DNA of 64,000 nt from NCBI RefSeq assembly GCF_004022465.1, contig NZ_SAVA01000001.1, forward strand, positions 586,082-650,081, in the 5' to 3' direction. Source of the stretch: Rhodobacter huangdaonensis. GTDB lineage: Bacteria > Pseudomonadota > Alphaproteobacteria > Rhodobacterales > Rhodobacteraceae. How positions within the stretch are numbered: position 1 is the stretch's first letter; the number at the start of each line of letters is the position of its first letter. Positions 27,113-36,107 of the stretch are shown piece after piece. Under the pieces are notes generated by a model. That model saw nothing but the letters and a program-made list of their open reading frames with translations, was not told the DNA's origin and did no database searches. Position numbers and translations under genes: made by a program.

Positions 27113-28846
27113 TCAGACCCCGCCGCGCCAGGGCAGCACCCAGGGCGCCGAGCGGCGCGCGATGCGGTCGGTCAGGAGCGCCAGCGCCAGCACCAAGGCA
27201 AGCGACAGCACCGAGAGCGCCGCCGCCCCGGTCGAATTGCCCTGCTGTTGCAGCGCGAAGATCATCACCCCCACGGTCTCGGTCCCGGCCGACCACAGCA
27301 GCGCCGAGAGCGTGAGCTCGTTGAAGGCGGTCATCACCACCAGCACCGCCCCCGCGGCGGCGGCCGGCGCCGCAAGCGGCGTGAAGATCCGCGCGATGCG
27401 GCGCAGCGCAGGGGCGCCGGCGATCCGCGCCGCCTCGTCGAGTGCGGGCTCCATCGCCTGCGCGACCCCGCCCACCGGGCGCAGCACCAAGGGCAGGAAG
27501 CGCGCCAGATAGGCGAAAAGCAGGATCACCGGCGTGCCGTAGACGGAAACGCCCAGCCCCGGCAGCGGCGGCAGGAAGACGAGGATCATCGCGAGCGCCA
27601 GCACCGTGCCCGGCACCACGAAGGGGGCGTCGGCGAGCGTATCGAGCCGGCGCAGAAGCGGTTGCCGGGCGATCTGCGCGAACCAGGCGAAGGGCAGTGC
27701 CACAAGGGCCGAGAGCGCCGCCGCGGTCAGCGACAGGCCCAGCGAATTCACGAAGGCGCGGCGGATCACCGGATCGGCGAGCGTCTGCGTGACATTCGCG
27801 AGCGTCACCGTCTCGGCCGTCAGCCGCATGCCGAGCGCCGGCACCAGCGCCGTGCCGAGAAGCGCCGCGATCGGCGCGATCAGCAGCACGCCGAGCATGG
27901 CCCAGAGCACCGCCAGCGCCAGCCCGCGCCCGCGCCCCGGATCAAAGCCCGCGAAGGGCCGTCCGGCGGCGACCGGCACCGAGAGGCGGCAGATCAGCGC
28001 GCTGCGGGCCAGAAGCGCCAGCCCCGCCAGCCCGATCAGCATCAGCGCCAGCACCGCGACCTGACCGAGCACCTGCGGGCCAAAACCATTGAGCCGCTGA
28101 TAGATCAGCGTGGTCAGCATCGGGAAGCGGCCCGGAATGCCCAGAAGCGCCGGCACGCCGAAATTGCCCACCGCCGCCGCGAAGGCGAGGATCGCGCCGG
28201 CCAGGATCTGCGGCAGGCAGAGCGGCGCGATCACCCGCGCGACGATGCGCATCGGGCCGGCGCCCGCGATCCGCGCCGCCTCGACCAGATCCGCCGGCAC
28301 CGCGCCCAGCGCCGCACGCACGGCGAGAAAGACGAGCGGCATATGCTCGATCCCCATCAGCCAGGCGACGCCGGCGCCCGAGTAAAGCGGATTGCGCGCG
28401 CCCGCCCCGGGGGCAAGGCCGAGCGGCGCAAGGATCGGCGAGGAGGAGCCGAAAAGCTCGATCCAGGCAAGCGCCATGATCTGCGACGGGATCAGCATCG
28501 GCGCGAGCGCGAGGAAGGTCATCGCCACCCGCCCCGGCAGCCGCATCAGCCCGAGCGCCAGCGCCAGCCCGGTGCCGAGCGTGACCGAGACGGCAACCGA
28601 TCCGGCCGAGGCGGTGAGCGTGTTCGCCAGCGCCGCCCGCGCCGCGCGGCTGAAAAGCGCCTCGCGGATCAGGCCAAGGGGGCGGCCGGCATCGTCGGGC
28701 CCGAAGGCCTCGAGCAGCAGCCGCGCCAGCGGCCACAGGCCAAGGCCGAGGACGTAAAGGGCAATCAGGGCGATGACGAGACCGTCACCGCCCGGAAGGC
28801 GCGCGCGCAGACCCGCGCGCGCGGCAGAGGCCGTCAGATCAGCCAC
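27113..28846 (-). CDS. FbpB/AfuB-type ABC importer permease (two fused channel halves)
   Basis: A 577-residue permease with about twelve TM helices in two homologous halves (about 20-290 and 310-575), as in FbpB, AfuB and 2-aminoethylphosphonate permeases. Each half has an EAA-like loop (VEAARIAGAGPMRIVARVIAPL and LDEAARIAGAPALRRIARIFTPL). It begins with GTG at 28846, which overlaps the stop of the binding-protein gene by 8 bp. It ends the five-gene operon. The substrate is probably not read from the permease; see the binding protein and the two phosphoesterase-like neighbours. Confidence 0.92.
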   Translation of the reverse strand: MADLTASAARAGLRARLPGGDGLVIALIALYVLGLGLWPLARLLLEAFGPDDAGRPLGLIREALFSRAARAALANTLTASAGSVAVSVTLGTGLALALGLMRLPGRVAMTFLALAPMLIPSQIMALAWIELFGSSSPILAPLGLAPGAGARNPLYSGAGVAWLMGIEHMPLVFLAVRAALGAVPADLVEAARIAGAGPMRIVARVIAPLCLPQILAGAILAFAAAVGNFGVPALLGIPGRFPMLTTLIYQRLNGFGPQVLGQVAVLALMLIGLAGLALLARSALICRLSVPVAAGRPFAGFDPGRGRGLALAVLWAMLGVLLIAPIAALLGTALVPALGMRLTAETVTLANVTQTLADPVIRRAFVNSLGLSLTAAALSALVALPFAWFAQIARQPLLRRLDTLADAPFVVPGTVLALAMILVFLPPLPGLGVSVYGTPVILLFAYLARFLPLVLRPVGGVAQAMEPALDEAARIAGAPALRRIARIFTPLAAPAAAAGAVLVVMTAFNELTLSALLWSAGTETVGVMIFALQQQGNSTGAAALSVLSLALVLALALLTDRIARRSAPWVLPWRGGV

Positions 28847-29828
28847 CGAAAAGGTCCGAGAAGGTCTCTTTCGTGTCCTTGTCGGCGGCGAGCATCTTCG
28901 CCGGATCGGCCGACAGGATCTTCAACGAGGCGGGGTCGGGATAGCCCGCGGGCTGGGCCACGCCCTCGAGGATCGGGAAATAGCCCTGCGCCGCCGACTG
29001 TTCCTGCGCCGCACGGCCCAGCTCCCAGTCGACGAAGACCTTCGCCGCCTCGATGTTGTCGCTGTCCTTCAGGATCGCGACCGGCTGGGTGATCGACGAG
29101 ACGCCTTCCTTCGGGAAGACGAAATCGACGGGCGAGCCCTTGGCCTTCGCATTCATCGCCATGTATTCGATGATGATGCCATAGGCCTTTTCGCCGCGCG
29201 CCACGGCCTCGAGCACGGTGCCGTTGCCCTGCCCCGCGACCGCGCCGTTCTTCGCCAGCGCCTCGTAATAGGGCCAGCCGAATTCGGGCTGCTGCACCAT
29301 GGTGCCGACATGGATCACCGCCGCGCCGGAGTAGAGCGGGCTCGGCATGATCGTCTGCGCCGCGATCTCGGGTTTCTCGAGATCGGCCCAGGAGGTCGGC
29401 GCCTGTTTCACCAGCGTGGTGTTGTAGACGATGCCGGTGGTGATCAGCTTGGTGCCGAAGAAGGTGTGGTCGGGGTCGACGACCGCGGCCGGAATGCCGG
29501 CAAGCGGCGCGTTGTCATAGGCATAGAGGCGGCCGTCGGCCTTCAGCTGGGTCATCGCCACGGCATCGGCGATCAGCATCACGTCGGCCGGGCTGCTGCC
29601 CGCGGCAAACTCGGCCTGCAGCTTCGACATCAGCTCGGTCGTGCCGGTGCGGAACACCTCGACGGTGATCTCCGGGTGGTCCTTGTTGAAGGCGGCGACG
29701 ACGGCGGCCATCTGGTCGCTCGGCTGCGAGGTGTAGACGGTGATCGTGCCTCCGGCCTGGGCCAGCGCGCCGGTGGCGAGCGCGGTGGAGGTGAGGAGCC
29801 CGAGGGCGAGGCGGCGCAGGAGCGTCAT
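28839..29828 (-). CDS. Family-1 (FbpA/AfuA-like) solute-binding protein
   Basis: The 329-residue protein has a Sec signal peptide (about 1-23, cleavage after ALA-Q-A) and the two-lobe FbpA-type fold: GTITVYTSQPSDQMAAVVAAFNKDHPEITVEVFRTG, PADVMLIADAVAM, and a C-terminal VDWELGRAAQEQSAAQGYFPI. In true ferric-binding FbpA proteins a tyrosine pair sits in the hinge region; the corresponding stretch here reads GIIIEYMAMN, with only one tyrosine. That argues for another cargo, such as a phosphorylated compound as in AfuA of Actinobacillus. Start ATG at 29828. The gene overlaps the permease gene by 8 bp. Confidence 0.9.
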   Translation of the reverse strand: MTLLRRLALGLLTSTALATGALAQAGGTITVYTSQPSDQMAAVVAAFNKDHPEITVEVFRTGTTELMSKLQAEFAAGSSPADVMLIADAVAMTQLKADGRLYAYDNAPLAGIPAAVVDPDHTFFGTKLITTGIVYNTTLVKQAPTSWADLEKPEIAAQTIMPSPLYSGAAVIHVGTMVQQPEFGWPYYEALAKNGAVAGQGNGTVLEAVARGEKAYGIIIEYMAMNAKAKGSPVDFVFPKEGVSSITQPVAILKDSDNIEAAKVFVDWELGRAAQEQSAAQGYFPILEGVAQPAGYPDPASLKILSADPAKMLAADKDTKETFSDLFGG

Positions 29829-29900
29829 GGTTGGGTATCCCTGATCTTTGAAACTGGGCGTGGGCTAGCGCCGCGATGCGACAGCCGGGTGACGGTGGTT

Positions 29901-30464
29901 TTACAGTTCCGTGTCGGCGAGCGGTCTTTCGTGCCAGCGCCCGTCGGGGGCGGGCGACCAGCGCGAGACCTCGCCGTTCAGCGGCCGGCGGAAGGCGCCC
30001 GTGCCGATCAGCGCGTGGAGCTCGCGCGCCACGCCCGAATGAGCGACGATCAGCACCGGGGGGCGACAGTCGAGCCCGGCAAGGGCAGCGCGGATCCGGG
30101 CACGGAAGTCGAGCGGCCCCTCGCCGCCCGCCGGGGTCTCGTCGCGGCGCAGCGTGGCGCGCGGCGCGCCCTCCCAGACGCCCCAGTTGCGCTCCGCCAG
30201 CCCCGCATGAAGCCGCACCGGCAGGCCGAGGCGGGCGGCGACCGGGGCCGCCGTCTCGCGGGCGCGGGCAAGCGGCGAGCACCAGATCGTCGCCGGCCGC
30301 TCGGCGGCAGGCAGCGCCGCAAGGGCCCGCGCCGCGGCACGCGCCTGGCCCCGGCCGGTGGGGGTCAGCGGCAGGTCCATCGCGCCGGCGATCAGATCGG
30401 CAGCATTCGCTGCGGTCTCGCCATGGCGCAGGAACAGGAAGGGCGTGTCGAAGGGCAGGATCAC
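29901..30464 (-). CDS. Histidine phosphatase family protein
   Basis: A 187-residue phosphatase of the phosphoglycerate mutase-like superfamily. The phospho-accepting histidine is H14 in LRHGETAAN, with R13, and the second catalytic histidine is H141 in VAHSGVAREL. SPLARARETA and ERNWGVWEG blocks complete the site. No signal peptide, so it is cytoplasmic. It starts with GTG at 30464, overlapping the stop of the beta-CASP gene by 4 bp (GTGA), and is followed after 72 bp by the binding-protein gene. Within this operon it is a good candidate to remove phosphate from an imported compound. Confidence 0.88.
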   Translation of the reverse strand: MILPFDTPFLFLRHGETAANAADLIAGAMDLPLTPTGRGQARAAARALAALPAAERPATIWCSPLARARETAAPVAARLGLPVRLHAGLAERNWGVWEGAPRATLRRDETPAGGEGPLDFRARIRAALAGLDCRPPVLIVAHSGVARELHALIGTGAFRRPLNGEVSRWSPAPDGRWHERPLADTEL

Positions 30465-31540
30465 CAGTGCATCTCCGCGGTTTCGGCAAAGACCGCGCCG
30501 GGCAGCGCGGCGGCCAGCGCGCGCCGGCCCGCGGCCGGGATGAAGGCCGCCATCGCCTGCGCGGGGGCGATCGCATCGAGCAGCGCGCGGGTGGTGGCGA
30601 GCGGCGGGTGCACGTTCCAGCGCAGGAAGGCGGCCCGGCCGGCGCGCGTCAGCGCCTCGGCCGGGGTGGCGACGCCCAGATGCCCGGTGAAGACGATCCG
30701 CGCTTCGCCGGTCTCGGCAAAGCGTGTGGCAAGCGTTGCGGCCACGCCGCCTTCGGCATTCGGGCCGGCGGCGATCATCACCCCACGCGCGGGCGCCTCG
30801 GGGTCAAGCGGGCGGGTCGCGGCCAGAAGCCGCGCCAGCGCCGCCGCGCCGCCCGGCGCAAGCCAGCCCGGACAGGCCTGCATCACCGCAGCCACGCGCC
30901 GGTGCGCGGGACAGAGGAAGACCTCATGCCCGGCCTCGAGGAACACCCGCGCCATCTCGAGCCCACGGCCCGCAGCGGGGGCAGGCAACAACAGCGGCCC
31001 TTCGGCGGCAAGCGCCAGCAGCGCCGCGCGCTGCGCGGGCAGGGCCTCGTCCGCCGCGCCATAGCTTGCATCCAGCACCGCAGCGCGGGCGGTGGGCGGC
31101 GTGGCACAGGGCCAGAGACTGCCCTCGACCGACAGATCGCCGGTGTAGAGAAGCCCCGCCGCCCCGCCGATCCGCATCCACACCGCCCCCGGCGCATGGC
31201 CCGAAGGGCCGGTCTCGACCGGCACGCCCAGCACCGCCCCGCGCGCGGGCAAAAGCCCGCCCGAGGCGGCGGCGACCGCGGGCGACAGCGCGGTGACCGG
31301 TGCCGTGGCGAAGACCGGCGGCGCGCCGATCTGGCCAAGCAGCGACAGCGCGCCGATATGGTCGGGATGGCCGTGCGAGATCAGCACCGCATCGACACGG
31401 CCCACCCCCGCCAGATCGGGCATCCGCCCGGCATCGGGCCCGGTGCCGAGATCGAGCAGGAACCGCCGCCCGGAAATTTCCAGCAGGAAGCAGGCGGGCC
31501 CCTTCGCATCGAAGCCCGAGATCGCGATGAGGGACGGCAT
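30461..31540 (-). CDS. Beta-CASP metallo-beta-lactamase fold hydrolase
   Basis: The 359-residue protein has the metallo-beta-lactamase motif HGHPDH (56-61), a third histidine H115 (SGHAPGAVW), and D135 in LLYTGDLS. It continues with beta-CASP landmarks: LDASYG (D157), GRGLEMARVF, an AAGPNAEGG turn, and a late histidine H311 (WNVHPPLAT). This order matches CPSF73/RNase J-type nucleases and differs from glyoxalase II or PhnP. It is shorter than the usual 430-550 residues. It starts at ATG 31540, one base into the ATPase stop. A phosphodiester substrate is the natural inference; nucleic acid is only one possibility. Confidence 0.8.
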   Translation of the reverse strand: MPSLIAISGFDAKGPACFLLEISGRRFLLDLGTGPDAGRMPDLAGVGRVDAVLISHGHPDHIGALSLLGQIGAPPVFATAPVTALSPAVAAASGGLLPARGAVLGVPVETGPSGHAPGAVWMRIGGAAGLLYTGDLSVEGSLWPCATPPTARAAVLDASYGAADEALPAQRAALLALAAEGPLLLPAPAAGRGLEMARVFLEAGHEVFLCPAHRRVAAVMQACPGWLAPGGAAALARLLAATRPLDPEAPARGVMIAAGPNAEGGVAATLATRFAETGEARIVFTGHLGVATPAEALTRAGRAAFLRWNVHPPLATTRALLDAIAPAQAMAAFIPAAGRRALAAALPGAVFAETAEMHW

Positions 31541-32619
31541 CAGGCGAAGACCGGCTCGGCGGCGGGCGCCAGCTCCTCGCGCGGCAAGACCCAGCCGCCG
31601 CGCAGCTGCAACCCGACGAGCGTGCCCGGCGCCACCGCCGCGCGGCTGCGCAGCTCGAGCGGTTCGGGCAGATCGAGCCCCTCGGGCAGGCAGGCGAGCA
31701 CATATTCGCCGCCCTCGAAGCGCTGGTCGATGACCCGCGCCGACAGATCCGCCGTACCCGCGGCGAGCGTCAGGTCGCGCGGGCGCAGGCACAGCCAGGC
31801 CGGGCCCGGCGGCGCCGCGCCGGGCAGCGACAGAAGCCACGCGCCAAGGCGCAGCTTCACCCGCCCGCCCTGCGCCGCCAGTGCCGTCACCGGCAGCGTC
31901 CGGCCATTGCCGACGAAGCGCGCCACCATCGGCGTCGCCGGGCGGTCGAACAACACCTCGGGCGGGGCGATCTGCTCCATCCGGCCGCGGTCCATCACCC
32001 CCACAAGGCTCGCGATCGCCATCGCCTCGTTCTGGTCATGGGTGACGAAGACGAAGGTGGTGCCCGAGGCGCGGTGGATGCGGCGGAACTCGGCCAGCAT
32101 CGACTGGCGCAGATGCGCATCGAGGTTGGCCAGCGGCTCGTCGAGCAGAATGAGCGCCGGCCGCGCGGCGAGGCTGCGGGCAAGCGCCACGCGCTGGCGC
32201 TGCCCGCCCGAGAGCTCATGCGGACGCCGCCCCGCGGCATGGGCGAGCCCGACGGTCGTCAGCGCCTCCTCGATGCGGCGCGCACGCTCCTCCGCGGGCA
32301 GACGGTTCAGCCCGAAGGCCACGTTGCCGGCGACCGTCATCTGCGGCCAGAGCGCGTAGGACTGAAACACCATGCCAAGCCCGCGCGCGCCCGGTTCGAC
32401 GAAGCGCCCGGGCCCCGCCACCTGTTCGCCGGCGATGCGGATGGTGCCGGCATCGGGCCGCTCGAGCCCGGCGATCAGCCGCAACAGCGTGGTCTTGCCG
32501 CAGCCCGAGGGGCCAAGGAGCGCGAAGAAGGCCCCCGAAGGCACCTCCATGGTGATGCCGTCGACGGCATGTGTCGCCCCGAAGGCAAGCCGCAGGTGCG
32601 AGGTCTCGATGCTGGCCAT
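31540..32619 (-). CDS. FbpC/PotA-type ABC importer ATPase
   Basis: A 359-residue ATPase with a C-terminal TOBE regulatory domain. Walker A is GPSGCGKTT (about 35-43), Q-loop FQSYALWPQMTVAGN, signature LSGGQRQRVALARSL, Walker B LILLDEPLANLD, H-loop FVTHDQNEA. Residues 245-359 form the TOBE region. It is the first gene of the operon that continues with the beta-CASP enzyme, the phosphatase, the binding protein and the permease. Start ATG at 32619 follows GGAA; the start is divergent from metG, 154 bp away. Confidence 0.93.
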   Translation of the reverse strand: MASIETSHLRLAFGATHAVDGITMEVPSGAFFALLGPSGCGKTTLLRLIAGLERPDAGTIRIAGEQVAGPGRFVEPGARGLGMVFQSYALWPQMTVAGNVAFGLNRLPAEERARRIEEALTTVGLAHAAGRRPHELSGGQRQRVALARSLAARPALILLDEPLANLDAHLRQSMLAEFRRIHRASGTTFVFVTHDQNEAMAIASLVGVMDRGRMEQIAPPEVLFDRPATPMVARFVGNGRTLPVTALAAQGGRVKLRLGAWLLSLPGAAPPGPAWLCLRPRDLTLAAGTADLSARVIDQRFEGGEYVLACLPEGLDLPEPLELRSRAAVAPGTLVGLQLRGGWVLPREELAPAAEPVFA

Positions 32620-32773
32620 TCCCGTTCCTTCCGTTCGGGGCGGCGGCTACACCCGCGAGGTGACCGCAGTGTGACAGCGCGCGCCGCCGCACCGCCCCCC
32701 CTTCGGCCAAAGTCTCTGGCCTTGCCCGCACAACCGCGTTAAACCGCCGCAAAACCGGAGCAAGGGCGGGATC

Positions 32774-34483
32774 ATGGCGCGTCACCTCATCACCTCGGCG
32801 ATTCCCTACATCAACGGCATCAAGCACCTCGGCAATCTCGTGGGCTCGCAACTGCCGGCGGACCTCTACGCCCGCTATCTGCGCGCGCGCGGCCACGAGG
32901 TGATGTTCATCTGCGCGACCGACGAGCACGGCACCCCGGCCGAGCTGGCGGCGGCGAAGGCGGGCAAGCCGGTCGATGTCTATTGCACCGAGATGCACGA
33001 GGTGCAGGCCGAGATCGCCGCCGGCTTCCGGCTGAGCTTCGACCACTTCGGCCGCTCCTCCTCGGCGCAGAACCGGGTGCTGACCCAGCATTTCGCCAAG
33101 GTCCTGGCCGAGCACGGGCTGATCCGCGAGGTGACGGAAAAGCAGATGTATTCGGTCGCCGACGGCCGCTTCCTGCCCGACCGCTACATCGAGGGCACCT
33201 GCCCGAACTGCGGCTATACCTCGGCGCGCGGCGACCAGTGCGACAATTGCACCAAGCAGCTCGACCCGGTCGATCTGATCAACCCGCGCTCGGTGATCTC
33301 CGGCTCGACCGATCTCGAGATGCGCGAGACGAAGCACCTGTTCCTGCGGCAATCCGCGATGAAGGACAAGCTCGCCGCCTGGATCGACAGCAAGACCAAC
33401 TGGCCGGTGCTGACCACCTCGATCGCGAAGAAATGGCTCTTCGACGGCGACGGGCTGCAGGACCGCGGCATCACCCGCGACCTTTCCTGGGGCGTGCCGG
33501 CGCAGTTCGAGGGCGCACCGTGGTCGGGGATGGAAGGCAAGGTCTTCTACGTCTGGTTCGATGCACCGATCGAATATATCGGCGCGACGCAGGAATGGGC
33601 GGACAAGACGGGGGGCGACTGGGCGCGCTGGTGGCGCACCGACAAGGGCGCCGAGGACGTGACCTATACCCAGTTCATGGGCAAGGACAACGTGCCCTTC
33701 CACACGCTCTCCTTCCCCTCGACCATCCTCGGCTCGGGCGAGCCCTGGAAGCTCGTCGATTACATCAAGTCGTTCAACTACCTGAATTATGACGGCGGCC
33801 AGTTCTCGACCTCGCGCGGGCGGGGCGTGTTCATGGACCAGGCGCTCGGCCTGCTGCCGCCCGATTACTGGCGCTGGTGGCTGCTGAGCCATGCGCCCGA
33901 AAGCGCCGATGCCGAGTTCACCTGGGAGAATTTCCAGGTCTCGGTGAACAAGGATCTTGCCGATGTTCTGGGCAACTTCGTCAGCCGTATCACCAAGTTC
34001 TGCCGTTCGAAATTCGGCGAGACGCTGCCCGAGGGCGGGCTCTGGGGCGAGCGCGAGATCGCGCTGATCGCCGAGCTGGCGACCCGCGTGCGCGACTACG
34101 AGCGGCTGATGGACGAGAAGGAAGTCCGCAAGGCCGCGACCGAACTGCGCGCGATCTGGGTCGCAGGCAACGAATATCTGCAGGCCGCAGCGCCCTGGAC
34201 CGTGTTCAAGACCGATCCGGCACAGGCCGCGGCGCAGACCCGTCTGGCGCTGAACCTGGTGCGGCTCTATGCGGTGCTGTCCGAACCCTTCATCCCCGAT
34301 GCCGCCGCCACGATGCTGGCCGCGATGCAGACCGGGGACCGCAGCTGGCCCGGGGACATCCGCGCCGCGCTCGAGGTGCTGCCGGCGGGCCATGCCTTCA
34401 CCACCCCCGAGGTGCTGTTCCGCAAGATCGCCGACGAGGAGCGCGAGGACTGGCAAAACCGCTTCGCCGGCACCCGCGACTGA
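32774..34483 (+). CDS. metG: Methionyl-tRNA synthetase
   Basis: A 569-residue class I synthetase. The HIGH-like motif is IPYINGIKHLGN, and a zinc knuckle CPNCGYTSARGDQCDNC is present at about 140-157. The anticodon-binding helical domain follows from about residue 390. There is no C-terminal EMAP/tRNA-binding extension. The usual KMSKS loop reads QFSTSRG, so both lysines are replaced; related alphaproteobacterial enzymes vary here, so this need not mean loss of activity. It charges initiator and elongator tRNA-Met. ATG at 32774 follows GAGCAAGGGCGG. Confidence 0.95.
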   Translation: MARHLITSAIPYINGIKHLGNLVGSQLPADLYARYLRARGHEVMFICATDEHGTPAELAAAKAGKPVDVYCTEMHEVQAEIAAGFRLSFDHFGRSSSAQNRVLTQHFAKVLAEHGLIREVTEKQMYSVADGRFLPDRYIEGTCPNCGYTSARGDQCDNCTKQLDPVDLINPRSVISGSTDLEMRETKHLFLRQSAMKDKLAAWIDSKTNWPVLTTSIAKKWLFDGDGLQDRGITRDLSWGVPAQFEGAPWSGMEGKVFYVWFDAPIEYIGATQEWADKTGGDWARWWRTDKGAEDVTYTQFMGKDNVPFHTLSFPSTILGSGEPWKLVDYIKSFNYLNYDGGQFSTSRGRGVFMDQALGLLPPDYWRWWLLSHAPESADAEFTWENFQVSVNKDLADVLGNFVSRITKFCRSKFGETLPEGGLWGEREIALIAELATRVRDYERLMDEKEVRKAATELRAIWVAGNEYLQAAAPWTVFKTDPAQAAAQTRLALNLVRLYAVLSEPFIPDAAATMLAAMQTGDRSWPGDIRAALEVLPAGHAFTTPEVLFRKIADEEREDWQNRFAGTRD

Positions 34484-34490
34484 GCGCGCA

Positions 34491-34633
34491 AGGGGGGCGC
34501 TGCCCCCCTCGGCCTGCGGCCTCTCCCCCCGGGATATTTCGGGCGATTGGAAGACAAGGGCTTCTCCCGGCTTCCAATTGCCGCAAATATCCCGGGGTGA
34601 ATTGCCCCGCAGGGGCAAGAGGGGCAGCGCCCC
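34491..34633. repeat. Palindromic intergenic repeat, copy A
   Basis: The metG-arginase gap is filled by a nested palindrome. It opens with AGGGGGGCGCTGCCCCCC (34491-34508), then an imperfect inverted repeat of 27 bp with 24 matches (34527-34553 with 34571-34597; left arm begins CCCCGGGATATTTCGGGC), and closes with a GGGGCAGCGCCCC mirror of the opening block. A second copy with the same architecture lies at 51289-51402. Folded as RNA it would also act as a strong hairpin after metG. Confidence 0.85.
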
Positions 34634-34681
34634 TTTCCTTTCCCGCGCAAGGCCCCATCATCGGGGAAAAAGGAGACAGCC

Positions 34682-35605
34682 ATGGCCCAGACCTGCATCC
34701 TGATCGGCGCCCCGGTGGACAGCGGGCAAAAGCGGGCGGGCGCCTTGATGGGCCCGGCCGCCTATCGCGTCGCCGGCATCGCTGCGGCGATCGAGGAGCT
34801 CGGCCACAAGGTGATCGACCGCGGCGATGTGGCGATTGCCCCCTGTGCCCCCCTGCCCCATCCGAACCCGGCGGTGCATCACCTCGCCGAGACCCTCGCC
34901 TGGACCGAGGCGCTTGCCCGCGCCGGCGAGGCGGCGGCGGCCGAGGGGATGCCGGTCTTTCTCGGCGGCGATCATTCGCTGTCGCTCGGCTCGGTCGCCG
35001 GGATGGCCGCCCATGCCGAAACGGCGGGCCGGCCGCTCTTCGTGCTCTGGCTCGATGCGCATACCGATTTCCACACCCCGGAAAGCACGGTCTCGGGCAA
35101 CCTGCACGGCACGCCCGTGGCCTATATCGCCGGCCGGCCGGGCTTTGCCCCCTTCCCGCCCTTCCCGGCGCCGGTGCCGGGCGAGCGGATCGCGATGCTC
35201 GGCATCCGCTCGGTCGATCCGGCGGAGAAATCCGCGCTGATCCCCGAGGAGATCGAGATCGCCGACATGCGCGTTCTTGACGAGCGCGGCTTTGGTGCGC
35301 CCTTGCGCGAATTCCTCGACCGGGTACGGGCGGCAAACGGGCTGCTGCATGTCTCGCTCGACGTCGATTTCCTCGACCCGTCGATCGCGCCCGCGGTCGG
35401 CACCACGGTGCCGGGCGGCGCCACCTTCCGCGAGGCGCATCTGGTGATGGAGCTGTTGCACGAATCGGGGCTCGTCACCTCGCTCGACCTCGTCGAGCTG
35501 AACCCCTTCCTCGACGAGCGCGGCCGCACCGCGAAGCTGATGGTCGATCTGGTCGGCTCGCTGATGGGCCGGAAGGTCTTCGACCGGCCCACCCGCTCGT
35601 TCTGA
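34682..35605 (+). CDS. rocF: Arginase
   Basis: The 307-residue ureohydrolase contains the manganese-binding motifs GGDHSLSLGS (about 98), DAHTDFHTP (about 124-132) and SLDVDFLDPS (about 226-235). EITEKTR-like C-terminal features are replaced by DLVELNPFLDERGRTA, also normal. It would hydrolyse arginine to ornithine and urea. The length and the ILIGAPVDSGQKRAG start fit arginase rather than agmatinase. AAAGGAGA precedes ATG 34682. It is monocistronic here, with the repeat element upstream and the holin gene convergent downstream. Confidence 0.93.
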   Translation: MAQTCILIGAPVDSGQKRAGALMGPAAYRVAGIAAAIEELGHKVIDRGDVAIAPCAPLPHPNPAVHHLAETLAWTEALARAGEAAAAEGMPVFLGGDHSLSLGSVAGMAAHAETAGRPLFVLWLDAHTDFHTPESTVSGNLHGTPVAYIAGRPGFAPFPPFPAPVPGERIAMLGIRSVDPAEKSALIPEEIEIADMRVLDERGFGAPLREFLDRVRAANGLLHVSLDVDFLDPSIAPAVGTTVPGGATFREAHLVMELLHESGLVTSLDLVELNPFLDERGRTAKLMVDLVGSLMGRKVFDRPTRSF

Positions 35606-35609
35606 GGCG

Positions 35610-36107
35610 CTAGCCCGCCGGCACCCCGGCCACCGCGCCCTTCGCCAGAAGCTCCGCGAGCGCCGGGTTCTCCCCGGCGGCCTCCGGGGCCGGCGTGGGC
35701 GCGGGCGTCGTGCGGTGGCGCAGGTAATAGGCCTCGCGCGCGCCGAAATAGAAGCTGACGATCGCCCCCAGAAGCCACCACAGCGGCTCGGGCACATAGT
35801 TCAGCCCGACCATGCGCCGCGCAAAGGCGACCGGATCGAGCATCGCATAGACGAAGAGCCCGAGCGTGCCGAGCGCCAGCAGCGGCCGCGGCAGCCGGTT
35901 CAGCCCGTTCACGAAATGGTCGAAAAGGCCTGCGCGGGCATGTTGGAACTCGGCCCCGTGCTCGTCGAGCGCCGCGCGATAGGCCTCGGCCTCGGCCTCC
36001 ATCTTCTTCGTCGCATTGACGGTGAACACCTCGGCGACATTGGTCACCGCCGCACCGAGGGCCGAGGTCGCGGCCGGCCCGCCGAAGATCCGCCCGATCA
36101 GCCCCAT
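35610..36107 (-). CDS. Holin (3TM family), paired with a muramidase
   Basis: A 165-residue membrane protein with TM segments at about 75-92 and 103-121 and a weaker amphipathic N-terminal one, matching the 3TM holin family of Rhodobacteraceae. It overlaps the upstream GH108 muramidase gene by 10 bp, so the two form a lysis cassette. In Rhodobacter capsulatus a comparable holin-endolysin pair, located away from the structural gene cluster, releases the gene transfer agent. No phage structural gene is near, which favours that domesticated role. The C-terminal proline/alanine-rich tail is cytoplasmic. Confidence 0.82.
   Translation of the reverse strand: MGLIGRIFGGPAATSALGAAVTNVAEVFTVNATKKMEAEAEAYRAALDEHGAEFQHARAGLFDHFVNGLNRLPRPLLALGTLGLFVYAMLDPVAFARRMVGLNYVPEPLWWLLGAIVSFYFGAREAYYLRHRTTPAPTPAPEAAGENPALAELLAKGAVAGVPAG

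Noticed and set aside
26924..29092. A 722-codon plus-strand frame across the FbpB-like permease gene
   Set aside because: Composed mostly of R, Q, G, A and H, the mirror of hydrophobic codons on the other strand; the permease frame has clear helices and EAA loops.
28839..29828. Ferric iron import as the function of the FbpA-like protein
   Set aside because: The tyrosine pair expected in iron-binding members is not seen in the corresponding GIIIEYMAMN stretch, and the operon carries two phosphoester-type enzymes.
32216..34618. An 800-codon minus-strand frame across metG
   Set aside because: Antisense to metG and extends across the metG/ATPase gene border without any start signal; no recognisable domain.
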